NCBI GenBank assembly: GCA_017880865.1
Contig: JADGRL010000028.1
Coordinates: forward strand, 1 to 36,102
DNA: 36,102 nucleotides
Direction: 5' to 3'
Source: Gallionella sp.
GTDB lineage: Bacteria > Pseudomonadota > Gammaproteobacteria > Burkholderiales > Gallionellaceae
The notes under the pieces were generated by a model, which did not search any database, had not been told where the DNA came from, and saw only the letters and a list, made by a program, of their open reading frames with translations. The translations under genes and the position numbers were made by a program. This document shows, in pieces, positions 9,896 through 19,279 of the stretch. Every line of letters begins with the position of its first letter. Position 1 is the stretch's first letter.

Positions 9896-11107
9896 TTATT
9901 TTATCGACAGCGAATACAGCTCGCCGCCGCGTGTTTGCACCAGCAGTCCGTCGTCCATCTCGACGGGTGTCGCCGCTATCGCGCCCCCATCAAGTTTGAT
10001 ACGTGCGGCAAAGTTTCCGTCTTCGCGGTTCAATCCATGCAGATAACCTTCGAAGTCGCCAACCACGACAAAATTTCCCAAGGCATAGGGCGCCGTGATG
10101 CCGCGCATCAACAGCTGCCCGCTCTTCCATGTCGTGCTGCCCGTGGTCTTATCCAAAGCCATCACGGATCCGTTCACATCACTGAGGTAGAGATATTTGC
10201 GCAACAACATCATGCCCTTGTCGCTGGCGAGATCGCGGCTCCACAATGCGCTGCCTTGCGCAGCATCGTAGCAAGCAACGCGTCCCTGAAAAGCGATTGC
10301 ACAGACTTGTTCGTCATCTACGATCGGGTCGCTGGTGATGTCGCTGATACGCTCCAGTTCGGTATTGCCGCGCGGTTGCGACACTTGATTTTCCCACAGC
10401 ACCTCACCATCCTTGATGCTGATAGCGGCCAACTTTCCGCCGGCAAATCCTGCATAGGCCACGCCGCGCTGGATCGTAACCCCGGCATGACTGCGCACTA
10501 CCAGCGCCGGGGTGCTGCGCTCATACATCCACACGCGCTTGCCATCTGCCGCATTCAATCCGACGATGCGCCCATCACCGCTGCGCGCCATGACGATGCC
10601 GTCTGCAACTTGCGACACGCTCAGCACTTCGCTGGAAACTTTGCTTTTCCAACGCAGCTTGCCGTTTTCGTCGTAAGCCAGCACATCACCCTTATCGCCA
10701 CCGACGAGCACCAGTCCATCGCCGCTACCCACTCCGCCGCTAATGACAAGGCCCGTCTGGATGCGCCACACTCGGTTTCCGGTGACACGATCCAGACGCG
10801 TCAAACGGCCGTTGCTAGTAGCAGCATAAATCGCATCCTTGGTCAGCGCCGACTGCAATAAATTCGCCCCCATATCGCCGACATCGTTATGCCAACGCAC
10901 TTCGAACCTGGCGGTCTCATTGAACCTGACCAGCTTGGCCGGTTCCGCATCGCCCTTCACCCCGGCCCAGTCCGGTGTCGATTCATCCGTGGAAGCACAG
11001 CCGCCAAGCGCAAACAGTAACCCCAGCAACATAACCAGCGACTTGTCTGGCGTTTTTTCCCAGCCTAGTCGAATGGCTACTGGCTTCATCGGATGCATCA
11101 AGTTCAT
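9896..11107 (-). CDS. bamB: Outer membrane protein assembly factor BamB (lipoprotein)
   Basis: BamB is the beta-propeller lipoprotein subunit of the BAM complex that folds outer-membrane proteins. The 403-residue precursor has a basic N-region, a hydrophobic signal core and a lipobox LGGC with the lipidated cysteine at residue 37. Repeated PQQ-type blades follow (for example VTGNRVWRIQTG, ENGKLRWKSKVSSEVLS, DGKRVWMYE, AQGSALWSRDLASD). ATG 11107 is used; in-frame ATGs at 11098 and 11089 would also leave a working signal peptide, and no strong ribosome site discriminates between them. It starts 14 bases after the stop of the YfgM-like gene, consistent with co-transcription. Confidence 0.96.
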   Translation of the reverse strand: MNLMHPMKPVAIRLGWEKTPDKSLVMLLGLLFALGGCASTDESTPDWAGVKGDAEPAKLVRFNETARFEVRWHNDVGDMGANLLQSALTKDAIYAATSNGRLTRLDRVTGNRVWRIQTGLVISGGVGSGDGLVLVGGDKGDVLAYDENGKLRWKSKVSSEVLSVSQVADGIVMARSGDGRIVGLNAADGKRVWMYERSTPALVVRSHAGVTIQRGVAYAGFAGGKLAAISIKDGEVLWENQVSQPRGNTELERISDITSDPIVDDEQVCAIAFQGRVACYDAAQGSALWSRDLASDKGMMLLRKYLYLSDVNGSVMALDKTTGSTTWKSGQLLMRGITAPYALGNFVVVGDFEGYLHGLNREDGNFAARIKLDGGAIAATPVEMDDGLLVQTRGGELYSLSIK

Positions 11108-11121
11108 TTGGCCACGCCCAT

Positions 11122-11760
11122 TTATTTAGCCGCGCCTAGAGCATCGAGCTTCATCTGAATCAGATTGCGAAACATGCTTTGAGCATCCATTTTTTCATAA
11201 GCCAGCTTGTATGAACTCCGGGCTTCATCGATCTTGCCCTGCGCGCTCAATACATCGCCTCTGAGATCAGCATACAAACCATCGAACGAGTCCGGATGTT
11301 TGGCTTCAAGCTGAGTCAACGCCTCCGCATAATTTTTTTCGTCCAGGAATATTGCCGCCAGACGCAGCCGCGCCACGTCCTTCAAGTCGGCTTCACCGGC
11401 ATGATCGGCGACCCATTGCAACTGCGTCTTGGCATGCGCCAGATCCCGGCCCTGTTCGTTCACCTGCGCCGCCAGCAACGCGGCACGGGTGGCATAGGCG
11501 GTAGATGCAAATTTATCCATCACTGCAGCTGCGGCATCGTTGACACGCTTGGCATCATGGCTGGCAAGTTGCTCGATGAATTGCTGGTACAGAGTCGCCG
11601 CTTCACCAGCCTGTTTGTGCTGGTAATATTGCCAACCGCGCCAGCCACCCATTGCAATGACTACGATCAACACCGCACCGAGTATCTGGAGGCGATTGTC
11701 CTTCCACCATGCTTTGAGGGCTTCGAATTGTTCCTGTTCATGCAAATCCAATGCTGCCAT
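11122..11760 (-). CDS. YfgM-family tetratricopeptide membrane protein
   Basis: The 212-residue protein has a short cytoplasmic N-terminus, one membrane helix at about 24-43 and a periplasmic helical region with TPR-like repeats (about 50-205). This is the architecture of YfgM, an ancillary protein of the SecYEG translocon that interacts with periplasmic chaperones. Its place between hisS and bamB is the conserved yfgM position, which strengthens the call. The start ATG at 11760 lies five bases after the hisS stop, so the two are tightly coupled. The role in this organism is inferred from the family. Confidence 0.88.
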   Translation of the reverse strand: MAALDLHEQEQFEALKAWWKDNRLQILGAVLIVVIAMGGWRGWQYYQHKQAGEAATLYQQFIEQLASHDAKRVNDAAAAVMDKFASTAYATRAALLAAQVNEQGRDLAHAKTQLQWVADHAGEADLKDVARLRLAAIFLDEKNYAEALTQLEAKHPDSFDGLYADLRGDVLSAQGKIDEARSSYKLAYEKMDAQSMFRNLIQMKLDALGAAK

Positions 11761-11765
11761 GTTGT

Positions 11766-13040
11766 CTACTCCCGCTTGATAAATTTATTGACTGTTGAGG
11801 TGAGATTCTGCACGCTCACCCGCTCCTGTTCACCACCCTGCATCGGCTTGACGCTAACTTCATTCGCCAGCGCTTCATCATCACCGATCACCACCGCAAC
11901 GCGTGCGCCGCTGGCATCGGCCTTTTTCATCTGCGACTTGAAACTGCCGCCGCCGCAATGCAACACCACGCGCAAACCATCATCGCGCAATTGCTCCGCT
12001 ACCGTGCTGGCTAACTGGCAGGCCAGCTCGCCCTGATGCACCACATACACATCCACCTCTGCCTTGGGCAATGCCATGCCATCGTCCTGCAACAGAGCCA
12101 GCAGGCGTTCTACACCCATCGCGAAACCGGTCGCGGGAGCAGGTTTACCGCCGATCTGTTCGACCAGCCCGTCATAGCGTCCACCCGCGCAGATCGTGCC
12201 TTGTGCGCCCAAGCGCGTGGTCACCCATTCGAACACGGTGCGGTTGTAGTAGTCCAGCCCGCGCACCAGACGCGGGTTGATCTCGAACGGCACATCGTGG
12301 CGTTTGAGTATCGCCTGCACCGCTTCAAAATGCTTGAGCGCGTCCTCCTCCAGCTCGTCCATCAACTTCGGCGCGCCAGCGATCAGCTCTTGCATCGCCG
12401 GATTCTTGCTGTCCAGTATGCGTAACGGATTGCTGTGCAAACGCCGCTGCGCCTCGGCATCCAACAGTTCCGCATGTTGCTCGAAATAAGCGATCAGCTT
12501 GGCGCGATGCGCGTGTCGGGAAGCGGCATCGCCCAGCGTATTCAGTTGCAGCGTGACGTCAGTCAGACCCAGCTTTTTCCACAGCCGCGCGCACATCAAT
12601 ATCTGCTCGGCATCGATGTCAGGGCCCGCGAAGCCCAGCGCCTCCACGCCGAACTGATGGAACTGGCGGTAACGCCCCTTCTGAGGGCGCTCGTGGCGGA
12701 ACATCTGCCCGCTGTAATACAGGCGCTGCGGGGCGTTATACAGCAAATTATGTTGCAGCACGGCACGCACGCACGAGGCTGTGCCCTCCGGGCGCAAGGT
12801 CAAGTGATCGCCATTCATCGCATCTTCAAAACTGTACATCTCTTTTTCGACGATGTCGGTCACCTCGCCGATGGCACGCTTGAACAAAGCGGTCGGCTCG
12901 ACCAGCGGCATGCGGATGTTGCGATAGCCGTAGCTGTGCAGCCAATCGCGCACCACTTCCTCGAACCATAACCACAGCGCTGCCTCGTCCGGCAGGATGT
13001 CGTTCATGCCGCGTACGGCCTGTATTGTTTCGTTGCTCAT
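11766..13040 (-). CDS. hisS: Histidine--tRNA ligase
   Basis: HisRS charges tRNA-His. The 424-residue length is typical. Class II motif 1 lies around 35-75, motif 2 is [18 protein letters not shown] (about 112-129), and the histidine-specific motif [15 protein letters not shown] is near 258-272. Motif 3 ([10 protein letters not shown]) follows near 305, and the C-terminal 90 residues form the anticodon-binding domain. The ATG at 13040 overlaps the ispG stop (ATGA), so translation is coupled to ispG. The ispG-hisS-yfgM-bamB order is conserved across many gamma- and betaproteobacteria. Confidence 0.98.
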   Translation of the reverse strand: MSNETIQAVRGMNDILPDEAALWLWFEEVVRDWLHSYGYRNIRMPLVEPTALFKRAIGEVTDIVEKEMYSFEDAMNGDHLTLRPEGTASCVRAVLQHNLLYNAPQRLYYSGQMFRHERPQKGRYRQFHQFGVEALGFAGPDIDAEQILMCARLWKKLGLTDVTLQLNTLGDAASRHAHRAKLIAYFEQHAELLDAEAQRRLHSNPLRILDSKNPAMQELIAGAPKLMDELEEDALKHFEAVQAILKRHDVPFEINPRLVRGLDYYNRTVFEWVTTRLGAQGTICAGGRYDGLVEQIGGKPAPATGFAMGVERLLALLQDDGMALPKAEVDVYVVHQGELACQLASTVAEQLRDDGLRVVLHCGGGSFKSQMKKADASGARVAVVIGDDEALANEVSVKPMQGGEQERVSVQNLTSTVNKFIKRE

Positions 13041-14287
13041 AAAAAGTCCTGGCGTGCGGCTTCTCGCTTCACGTATTTCCGTTCCACATACTCATCCACG
13101 ATGCGCGTAAATTCCTGCGCAATATTCTCGCCGCGCAAGGTCATCGCCTTCTCGCCGTCGATATACACCGGTGCGGCAGGCGTCTCGCCGGTTCCCGGCA
13201 GGCTGATGCCGATGTTGGCCAGCTTGCTCTCACCCGGCCCGTTCACCACGCAGCCCATCACCGCCACGGTCATGTTCTCCACGCCTTCATACTGCTCGCG
13301 CCACAGCGGCATCTGGGTGCGCAGATGCGTCTGGATGCTTTGCGCCAATTCCTGAAACACCGTGCTGGTGGTGCGTCCGCAACCGGGGCACGCCGTGACC
13401 ATAGGCGCGAAGGCGCGCAATCCCATGGTCTGTAATATTTCCTGGCCGACCAGCACTTCCTGGGTGCGATCACCGCCCGGCTCCGGGGTCAAGGATATGC
13501 GTATCGTGTCGCCGATACCTTCCTGCAACAACACCGCCAGTGCAGCGGTCGAGGCCACGATACCCTTGGAACCCATGCCCGCCTCGGTCAAACCCAGATG
13601 CAACGCGTAGTCGCATTGCAGCGTCAACGCGCGATACACCGCGATCAAATCCTGCACTTCGCTGACCTTGCACGACAGCACGATGCGGTCATGCGCCATG
13701 CCTAATTGTTCTGCACGTTGTGCACTTTCCAACGCGGATGCAATCAACGCGGCACGCGTGACTTCTTTCACATCTTTAGGCTCGGCCTGCCGCGCATTCT
13801 CGTCCATCATGCGCACGATTAAATTCTGATCCAGACTGCCCCAATTCACCCCGATGCGCACTGGCTTGTCGTAGCGAATCGCGGTTTTTATCATGATCGT
13901 AAACGGATCATCTTCAGTGCGGTTGCGCCCGACATTGCCCGGATTGATCCGGTACTTCGCCAGAGCCTGCGCGCAATCCGGAAACTCGGTGAGCAGCCGA
14001 TGGCCGTTGTAATGGAAGTCGCCGACCAGCGGCACATCGCAACCCATGCCATCCAGACGCGAGCGTATGTTTGCCACTTGCGCGGCGGCTTCAGGCGTGT
14101 TGACCGTGATACGCACCAGTTCAGAACCTGCCCTAGCCAACTCAAATACCTGCTGGGTCGTCGCCTCGACATCGGCCGTATCAGTGTTGGTCATGGACTG
14201 CACCACAATCGGCGAACCCGCCCCCAGCATTACCTTGCCGACCAGCACCCGTTGCGACGGTCGGCGTTTGATAATGGACGCACTCAT
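13037..14287 (-). CDS. ispG: 4-hydroxy-3-methylbut-2-en-1-yl diphosphate synthase
   Basis: IspG catalyses the penultimate step of the MEP isoprenoid pathway, reducing methylerythritol cyclodiphosphate with a [4Fe-4S] cluster. From ATG 14287 the protein has 416 residues. An N-terminal TIM-barrel begins with [12 protein letters not shown] and the C-terminal ferredoxin-like domain carries the cluster cysteines C300, C303 (ACPGCGRTT) and C346, with the catalytic Glu of NGPGE at 353. ATG 14287 is preferred over GTG 14293 because GGAG lies five bases upstream of the ATG. It begins two bases after the rodZ stop and overlaps hisS by four bases. Confidence 0.98.
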   Translation of the reverse strand: MSASIIKRRPSQRVLVGKVMLGAGSPIVVQSMTNTDTADVEATTQQVFELARAGSELVRITVNTPEAAAQVANIRSRLDGMGCDVPLVGDFHYNGHRLLTEFPDCAQALAKYRINPGNVGRNRTEDDPFTIMIKTAIRYDKPVRIGVNWGSLDQNLIVRMMDENARQAEPKDVKEVTRAALIASALESAQRAEQLGMAHDRIVLSCKVSEVQDLIAVYRALTLQCDYALHLGLTEAGMGSKGIVASTAALAVLLQEGIGDTIRISLTPEPGGDRTQEVLVGQEILQTMGLRAFAPMVTACPGCGRTTSTVFQELAQSIQTHLRTQMPLWREQYEGVENMTVAVMGCVVNGPGESKLANIGISLPGTGETPAAPVYIDGEKAMTLRGENIAQEFTRIVDEYVERKYVKREAARQDFL

Positions 14288-14289
14288 CT

Positions 14290-15279
14290 TCACTCCAGTG
14301 TCAGTCGCGCCACTTCGCTTGCGGAATTGATATAGGGCGTCAAGTCTACCGGCTCACCGTCCTGGTACAAATGTGCCGTTGCCGCATGACCTATAGTCAA
14401 AAGAACCGGCATGCGACCTTTCAGATTCAATTCACTGCCGCGCGGATTAACTTGAGACGATAGTATTTTTCCATCACGGTCTTTGATTTCGGTCCAGGAC
14501 TCCTCATCGAACACCAGACGCAGCGCGGTGATCTGCGCCGGGGTGTCGTTAGTAGTCGGCGTGTCGGGCTGATCCTCAGACTGATCCTCAACACTTGTTG
14601 ATTGAATTTTTGGCACGGCTTGCACTGCCGCAGCCTTCGCTGCCCGAACCTGCGATTGCTCCACGGTTGCCGGAAATTTTTCAACTTTGACTGGGGGGGT
14701 TTCCACTGCTGCTGAAGATCGTGACTTCGGTTCATCAGGAATAGCGGTGACGATCTCGTCCTGATTCGCAGCAGGCGGGGCCGGGTTGATTTGCATTTCG
14801 GCTGGCAAGGAAACAGCCGTTTCAATCTTCTCCACTTTGACTGGCTTCAGCGGATTGGAGAAATGCCACACCGAAAATCCCACCACAATCACAGCCAGCA
14901 ACAACGAAGCGCCCAACAAAATCAGATTTTGTCTTTGCGATGAATGCGTGGCAGGAAACGGCACCTCGACCGACGCGGGTGTCAACTCGGTCGCATTTGC
15001 TTGTGGCAGAGCCGACAATAAAGTCTGCGCATCCAGATGCAAAATCTTGGCATAGCTGCGCACAAAACCGCGCAAAAAAGCCGCTTCGGGCAAACGCTTG
15101 AAATCTTCGGCCTCGAGAGCCTCGATTTGGCGCGGTGCGAACTTGATCTGTGCGGCCACATCCGCCACGCTCAAACCGAGACGCTCACGCGCATCGCGCA
15201 GTATGCTTCCCAATGAAGTCAGTGGGATCGCGACAGATCGATTGCCTCGCTCGGCATTATTTTCCGGAATATGTTCCAT
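14290..15279 (-). CDS. rodZ: Cytoskeletal cell-shape protein RodZ
   Basis: RodZ links MreB filaments to the elongasome. The 329-residue protein shows the full architecture: a cytoplasmic helix-turn-helix domain (about 20-90), one membrane helix (about 119-140), a periplasmic linker rich in Pro, Val, Ala and Gln (about 145-240), and a C-terminal DUF4115 beta domain (about 245-329). The linker is low complexity but normal for the family. The ATG overlaps the pilW stop by one base (TAATG), so expression is coupled. The pilW-rodZ-ispG-hisS order is conserved in betaproteobacteria. Confidence 0.95.
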   Translation of the reverse strand: MEHIPENNAERGNRSVAIPLTSLGSILRDARERLGLSVADVAAQIKFAPRQIEALEAEDFKRLPEAAFLRGFVRSYAKILHLDAQTLLSALPQANATELTPASVEVPFPATHSSQRQNLILLGASLLLAVIVVGFSVWHFSNPLKPVKVEKIETAVSLPAEMQINPAPPAANQDEIVTAIPDEPKSRSSAAVETPPVKVEKFPATVEQSQVRAAKAAAVQAVPKIQSTSVEDQSEDQPDTPTTNDTPAQITALRLVFDEESWTEIKDRDGKILSSQVNPRGSELNLKGRMPVLLTIGHAATAHLYQDGEPVDLTPYINSASEVARLTLE

Positions 15280-16031
15280 TATTTACCCTGTATCAACAAT
15301 TGAGTTTCACGCGCATCGGGAAAACGATTGCGCAACTTTGTGCCATAACTGGCCTCGGAATTACGATCGCCAACCTTGCGGTTGATACGCACCCCCAGCC
15401 AGAGTTGTTCCGCTGTCAGATTGTCGGTTCTTTGCGAGAAATTCGCGAAATATTTTTTGGCGGCGAAGTAATCAGCATTGGCGAAATTCAAGTCTGCCAG
15501 AACAAACAGAGGTTGCGTCAAATCAGGCTGCACCTGCAGCGCCTTCTGCAAAAAATCCTCGGCACCCTTGTTGTCGCCCGCTTTTCTGGAACATAGCCCG
15601 GCATTCAAATACGCAAGGCCTGGGGTCTCATACAAGGGATTTTTGATGGCCGCCATAAATTGCGCAATGGACTCTTTTTCCCTGTCGCGCTGACACAGGA
15701 ACCAGCCATAGTTGTTATGCGTATCGGAATCCGTATTATCGAGGCGCAGACTTTTTTTGAAATCTTCCTCGGCCTCTTTGTCCTCGCGCAAGGCCATATG
15801 CACCAAGCCGCGCACGCTGTAGGCTGGCGCATAGTCCGGATCGGCCTGCATGGCTTGCGTTAACTCGTCCAGCGCGATGCCCTGTTGCGCACGCTCATAG
15901 TACAAACCCGCCAATTCGGTATGCACCTTGGCACTCTTGGTGGAGTGCGAGCCGTCCGAGGGCGTGCTACAGCCAGCCAGCATGACCAACGAACACGCAA
16001 AGAAAAACGATTTCAAAATCAATTTATTCAC
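15279..16031 (-). CDS. pilW: Type IV pilus biogenesis/stability lipoprotein PilW (PilF)
   Basis: PilW/PilF is an outer-membrane lipoprotein that helps the PilQ secretin assemble. The 250-residue precursor has a signal peptide ending in the lipobox LAGC with the lipidated cysteine at residue 21, followed by tandem TPR units from about residue 35 to 230. Translation starts at GTG 16031, supported by GAGG six bases upstream and by a signal peptide beginning MNKLILKS. It lies 19 bases after the rlmN stop. No other type IV pilus genes are in the window, so the assignment rests on family and on the rlmN-pilW-rodZ order. Confidence 0.93.
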   Translation of the reverse strand: MNKLILKSFFFACSLVMLAGCSTPSDGSHSTKSAKVHTELAGLYYERAQQGIALDELTQAMQADPDYAPAYSVRGLVHMALREDKEAEEDFKKSLRLDNTDSDTHNNYGWFLCQRDREKESIAQFMAAIKNPLYETPGLAYLNAGLCSRKAGDNKGAEDFLQKALQVQPDLTQPLFVLADLNFANADYFAAKKYFANFSQRTDNLTAEQLWLGVRINRKVGDRNSEASYGTKLRNRFPDARETQLLIQGK

Positions 16032-16050
16032 AGCGCACCTCGATATTCAT

Positions 16051-17133
16051 CTATACAGCCCCGCTGGCGCGTTGAAGGGTTCGTTTGGTCTTATCCTGAA
16101 CCTGACCGGCCAACTGTCCGCAGGCCGCCGCGATGTCATCGCCGCGCGTCTTGCGCGTGGTGGTCACGATGTCCGCCTGCATCAGCACATCGCGAAAACG
16201 CCCAATCGCATCCGGCCTGGAGCGCTTATAGTGCGTCTGCGGAAACGGATTGAACGGAATCAGGTTGAGTTTGCATGGCACATCGCGCACCAGATTCACC
16301 AGTTCGCGCGCCTGTTGCTCGCTGTCATTCACGCCGTCCAGCAACACATATTCGAACGTGATGAAATCGCGCGGCGCTTTTTCCAGATAGCGCTTACAAG
16401 CCGCCATCAGCACCTTGAGCGGATACTTCTGATTGATCGGCACCAGCTCGTCGCGCAGCTTGTCGTTCGGTGCATGCAGCGACACCGCCAACGCGACCGG
16501 ACATTCCTCGCGCAACCTGTCCATCGCCGGCACAATCCCGGAGGTGGACACCGTCACACGGCGGCGCGACAGGCCATAAGCGTGATCATCCAGCATCAGG
16601 CGCAGCGCGCTGACGGTGTTGTCAAAATTCAGCAGCGGCTCGCCCATGCCCATCATCACGACGTTGCTGATCGGCCAATTGCCCTCGGCATTTTTGCCGA
16701 GCCTATGGTTCGCCCACCACAACTGGCCGATGATCTCCGCCACGCTGAGGTTGCGATTGAAACCCTGCTTTCCAGTCGAACAAAACGCGCAATCCAGCGC
16801 GCATCCGGCCTGGGTCGAAACGCACAGCGTACCGCGCGTCTCCTCAGGTATGTACACCGCTTCCACGGCATTGCCGGTGCCGACGTTCAGCAACCACTTG
16901 CGCGTGCCATCATTGGATAATTCTTCGCGCACAATTTCAGGCGCGGTGATGCAGGCGCATTGCACGAGCTTGTCGCGCAACGTTGCCGCAATGTCGGTCA
17001 TCGCGGCGAAATCGGGCTCCCCGACTTTGTAAATCCAACGCATCAACTGGCGCGCACGGAACGGCTTCTCGCCCATTTCCGTGAGATAAGCCGCCAATGC
17101 GTGCGCATCAAAGTCGAGGAGGTTTTGCTTCAT
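16051..17133 (-). CDS. rlmN: Dual-specificity 23S rRNA/tRNA adenine-C2 methyltransferase RlmN
   Basis: RlmN is a radical-SAM enzyme that methylates C2 of A2503 in 23S rRNA and A37 in some tRNAs. The 360-residue protein has the RlmN-type radical SAM motif C111-x3-C115-x2-C118. It also has [11 protein letters not shown], and the C-terminal cysteine that forms the methyl-carrying intermediate is C338 (AAACGQL). ATG 17133 lies 15 bases after the ndk stop. No clear Shine-Dalgarno sequence is visible, so translation may depend on coupling with ndk. Confidence 0.97.
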   Translation of the reverse strand: MKQNLLDFDAHALAAYLTEMGEKPFRARQLMRWIYKVGEPDFAAMTDIAATLRDKLVQCACITAPEIVREELSNDGTRKWLLNVGTGNAVEAVYIPEETRGTLCVSTQAGCALDCAFCSTGKQGFNRNLSVAEIIGQLWWANHRLGKNAEGNWPISNVVMMGMGEPLLNFDNTVSALRLMLDDHAYGLSRRRVTVSTSGIVPAMDRLREECPVALAVSLHAPNDKLRDELVPINQKYPLKVLMAACKRYLEKAPRDFITFEYVLLDGVNDSEQQARELVNLVRDVPCKLNLIPFNPFPQTHYKRSRPDAIGRFRDVLMQADIVTTTRKTRGDDIAAACGQLAGQVQDKTKRTLQRASGAV

Positions 17134-17148
17134 CTAATCAGACGCAAA

Positions 17149-17574
17149 TTAACGCGAGTAGACATTCATAGCCGGAAAAAAATACGCGATTTCCACCGCA
17201 GCCGTTTCAGCCGCATCGGAACCGTGTACCGCATTCGCATCGATACTGTCGGCGAAATCGGCGCGGATCGTGCCTTTGTCGGCCTTCTTCGGATCGGTCG
17301 CGCCCATCAGATCGCGGTTCTTTAGAATCGCGCCTTCGCCTTCCAGCGCCTGGATCATCACGGGACCGGAGATCATGAAATCTACCAGATCCTTGAAAAA
17401 TGGACGGGCAGCATGTACCGCGTAAAAACCTTCCGCCTCGGCGCGCGACAGCTGGACCATGCGCGCGGCAATGACCTTCAGCCCGGCTTTTTCAAAGCGG
17501 GTGTAAATCTGGCCAATGACATTCTTGGCAACGGCATCGGGTTTGATAATCGACAGGGTACGTTCAACAGCCAT
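17149..17574 (-). CDS. ndk: Nucleoside diphosphate kinase
   Basis: Ndk transfers the gamma-phosphate between nucleoside triphosphates and diphosphates. The 141-residue protein has the family length and the active-site motif NAVHGSD with the phosphorylated His at residue 117. It also has the N-terminal [12 protein letters not shown] and the Kpn-loop region. ATG 17574 is preceded by GGAG nine bases upstream (GGAGAAAGTAGC). It is the first gene of the ndk-rlmN-pilW-rodZ-ispG-hisS cluster and has a good promoter candidate in front. Confidence 0.99.
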   Translation of the reverse strand: MAVERTLSIIKPDAVAKNVIGQIYTRFEKAGLKVIAARMVQLSRAEAEGFYAVHAARPFFKDLVDFMISGPVMIQALEGEGAILKNRDLMGATDPKKADKGTIRADFADSIDANAVHGSDAAETAAVEIAYFFPAMNVYSR

Positions 17575-17621
17575 GCTACTTTCTCCAGACTTAATATATA
17601 GTTAATAAAAAACGGCTCGGC

Positions 17622-17650
17622 ATTCTATCAGGATTTGCTTACGCTGTCGC
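17622..17650 (-). promoter_or_regulatory. Candidate sigma70 promoter for the ndk-to-der cluster
   Basis: On the minus strand GCGACA (17645-17650) and TAGAAT (17622-17627) are separated by 17 bases, matching 4/6 and 5/6 of the consensus. Transcription would begin near 17615, giving a leader of about 40 bases before ndk that includes an AT-rich stretch and GGAG. The rest of the tilS-ndk gap (17651-17764) shows no gene. Confidence 0.5.
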
Positions 17651-17764
17651 AGCTGGCGAGTCCAACAAGTGCAGGCCTCATTAACCATCAACCTGCTCGT
17701 GGATAGAGTGGCGTCCCCACGAATATCTTGAGGGCGTCTAGGCTGACGCGGTTCAGGTATCTAC

Positions 17765-19219
17765 CTAAACGTTAGGACCATTATTTTCGCCGCTTGACGT
17801 GTCCGAATCAAGACAAAAATCAACCGCAATCCCCGCCTCATCGGCAACGGCCTGATATTCCGCCGCGATCGCCACACCCGGCACACACACCAGCTCATCG
17901 CCGCAATACAGCAGCGGCAGCCGGTCGCGTTGCCAGGGCGGGACGTGGTGTTCCTGCAGCAGGTTCTTCAGCGTGCGCGTCGATGCATGCGTCTGAGGAC
18001 GCAGGGCTTCACCGCCGCTGCGCAGGCGTAGCGTCACCTGCGCACGCTGCAGTTTCGTCAGACTAATGCCCTGCGTATGTTGCGTAAGTTGTTTGAACAT
18101 GACGCGGCAATGCAGCGCAGGCCAATCCAGCTCGGCTTCGCCGTGCCACGGCAATACCAGATTCTGGTCGAATTCGCCCAATGCGCGTAATGCATACACC
18201 CGGCCCTGAAAGCGGCGCACCTGCCAGTCGCCGTAGGCGATGCACACTGCGGCATCTTCCCGCGCACGGCTCAGTTGCTGCAACATGTCGTCCAGTTGCA
18301 CGGCTTGCGGCGTAGTCGCATTACGGCTATGCAAAAAATAGCGCAGCAGGTTTTTGGCTCGTGGCGGACTCAATGCCTGCAAGGCCGCAACGGCCAGTGT
18401 TTCGCCCTCTATCGTCTGAGCGGCATCCTGTTGCGCCAGCTCGTCGAGCAAGCCGCTGGCCTCGGCGAAATGCTGCGCGCTGCGCGCCAGCGTGTCGCGA
18501 TAAGCGGGGAATTTTTCACCGAGCAACGGCAGCACGCGATGACGCAAGAAGTTTCGCGGATAGCTGTCGTCCGCGTTGCTTTCATCTTCTATCCAGTGCA
18601 ACTGGTGTGCTGCAGCATAGTCCAGAATTTCACGGCGGGAACAATGCAACAGGGGCCTGATCAGCGAGACCGAGTCGGTGCGTTCGGCGAACTGGGGCCG
18701 CTTCGACGTGCTGATGGAACTACTAGCCATTCGACTAAGCCCGCAGGCGGGCAAGTCGCTGGTTATCAGGACAGGCATCGCGCTCGCGCCGCGCACCCCG
18801 GCACCGCGCAGCAATTGCAGCAGCAGCGTTTCCGCCTGATCGTCGGCGTGATGCGCCACCGCCACAAAATCGCAAGACTGCTCTGCAAATGCCGCGTGGC
18901 GCAACTTGCGCGCCGCAGCCTCGATGCCATGCGCGCGCAGCGGATTGATGTCCACATGTTCGATGTGCAAGGTGATGGAATGACGCGCGCACAGCTCGGC
19001 ACAAAACTTGGCCCATGCATCGGCATTCGGACTGATGCCGTGATGAACATGCAATGCGGACAATTGCCAGGAAAAACGAAGCGAGAGTTTGTGCAGCAGA
19101 TGCAGCAGCACCACCGAGTCCACACCGCCACTCAAGCCAATCAGAATCGAGCTGTGCGCAGGAAGCAGCGGCACGATCAGCATTGCTACTCGTTCAGCGA
19201 GATGGTTATTGGCGGCCAC
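17765..19219 (-). CDS. tilS: tRNA(Ile)-lysidine synthase TilS with internal insertion
   Basis: TilS converts C34 of the minor tRNA-Ile to lysidine, an essential decoding step. The PP-loop SGGVDS is at residues 30-35, with HHADDQAET near 123-131, the motif DESNADDSYPRNFLRHRVLP near 212-231, and the TilS C-terminal domains to the end. At 484 residues it is longer than E. coli TilS (about 430). Much of the excess is a Ser/Arg-rich segment at about 152-184, between GASAMPVL and LIRPLL, which looks like an in-frame insertion (bases about 18668-18766) containing a hairpin. The start is GTG 19219 with GGGG seven bases upstream; ATG 19183 is an alternative. It follows accA. Confidence 0.95.
   Translation of the reverse strand: MAANNHLAERVAMLIVPLLPAHSSILIGLSGGVDSVVLLHLLHKLSLRFSWQLSALHVHHGISPNADAWAKFCAELCARHSITLHIEHVDINPLRAHGIEAAARKLRHAAFAEQSCDFVAVAHHADDQAETLLLQLLRGAGVRGASAMPVLITSDLPACGLSRMASSSISTSKRPQFAERTDSVSLIRPLLHCSRREILDYAAAHQLHWIEDESNADDSYPRNFLRHRVLPLLGEKFPAYRDTLARSAQHFAEASGLLDELAQQDAAQTIEGETLAVAALQALSPPRAKNLLRYFLHSRNATTPQAVQLDDMLQQLSRAREDAAVCIAYGDWQVRRFQGRVYALRALGEFDQNLVLPWHGEAELDWPALHCRVMFKQLTQHTQGISLTKLQRAQVTLRLRSGGEALRPQTHASTRTLKNLLQEHHVPPWQRDRLPLLYCGDELVCVPGVAIAAEYQAVADEAGIAVDFCLDSDTSSGENNGPNV
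18668..18766. repeat. Putative in-frame repeat insertion inside tilS
   Basis: This segment encodes about 33 residues not expected between two conserved TilS blocks. It contains a compact palindrome GCCCGCAGGCGGGC (18739-18752). Bases 18716-18741 match 28160-28185 at 21 of 26 positions with most differences being transitions, and 18752-18766 match 24188-24202 exactly (a 15-mer, which alone could be chance). It behaves like a fragmentary dispersed repeat that kept the frame open. Confidence 0.45.
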
Positions 19220-19235
19220 GATCAGGCCCCGAGAG

Positions 19236-19264
19236 CGCCATTCCGGGCAGCGCCCGGAATGGCG
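19236..19264. repeat. Perfect 13-bp hairpin between accA and tilS
   Basis: Left arm CGCCATTCCGGGC (19236-19248), loop AGC, right arm 19252-19264, with no mismatch. It lies 15 bases after the accA stop and 16 bases before the tilS GTG. No T-run follows on the minus strand, so a canonical intrinsic terminator is unlikely. It could be a REP-like element, an RNA processing or stability element, or an attenuating structure in the tilS leader. Confidence 0.8.
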
Positions 19265-19279
19265 AATGAATAGCGCGCC

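Noticed and set aside
16051..16920. Plus-strand frame of 330 codons (from 15928) over rlmN and pilW
   Set aside because: Crosses two well-supported minus-strand genes and has shadow composition.
19236..19264. Intrinsic terminator after accA
   Set aside because: The stem is excellent but no T-run follows on the minus strand.
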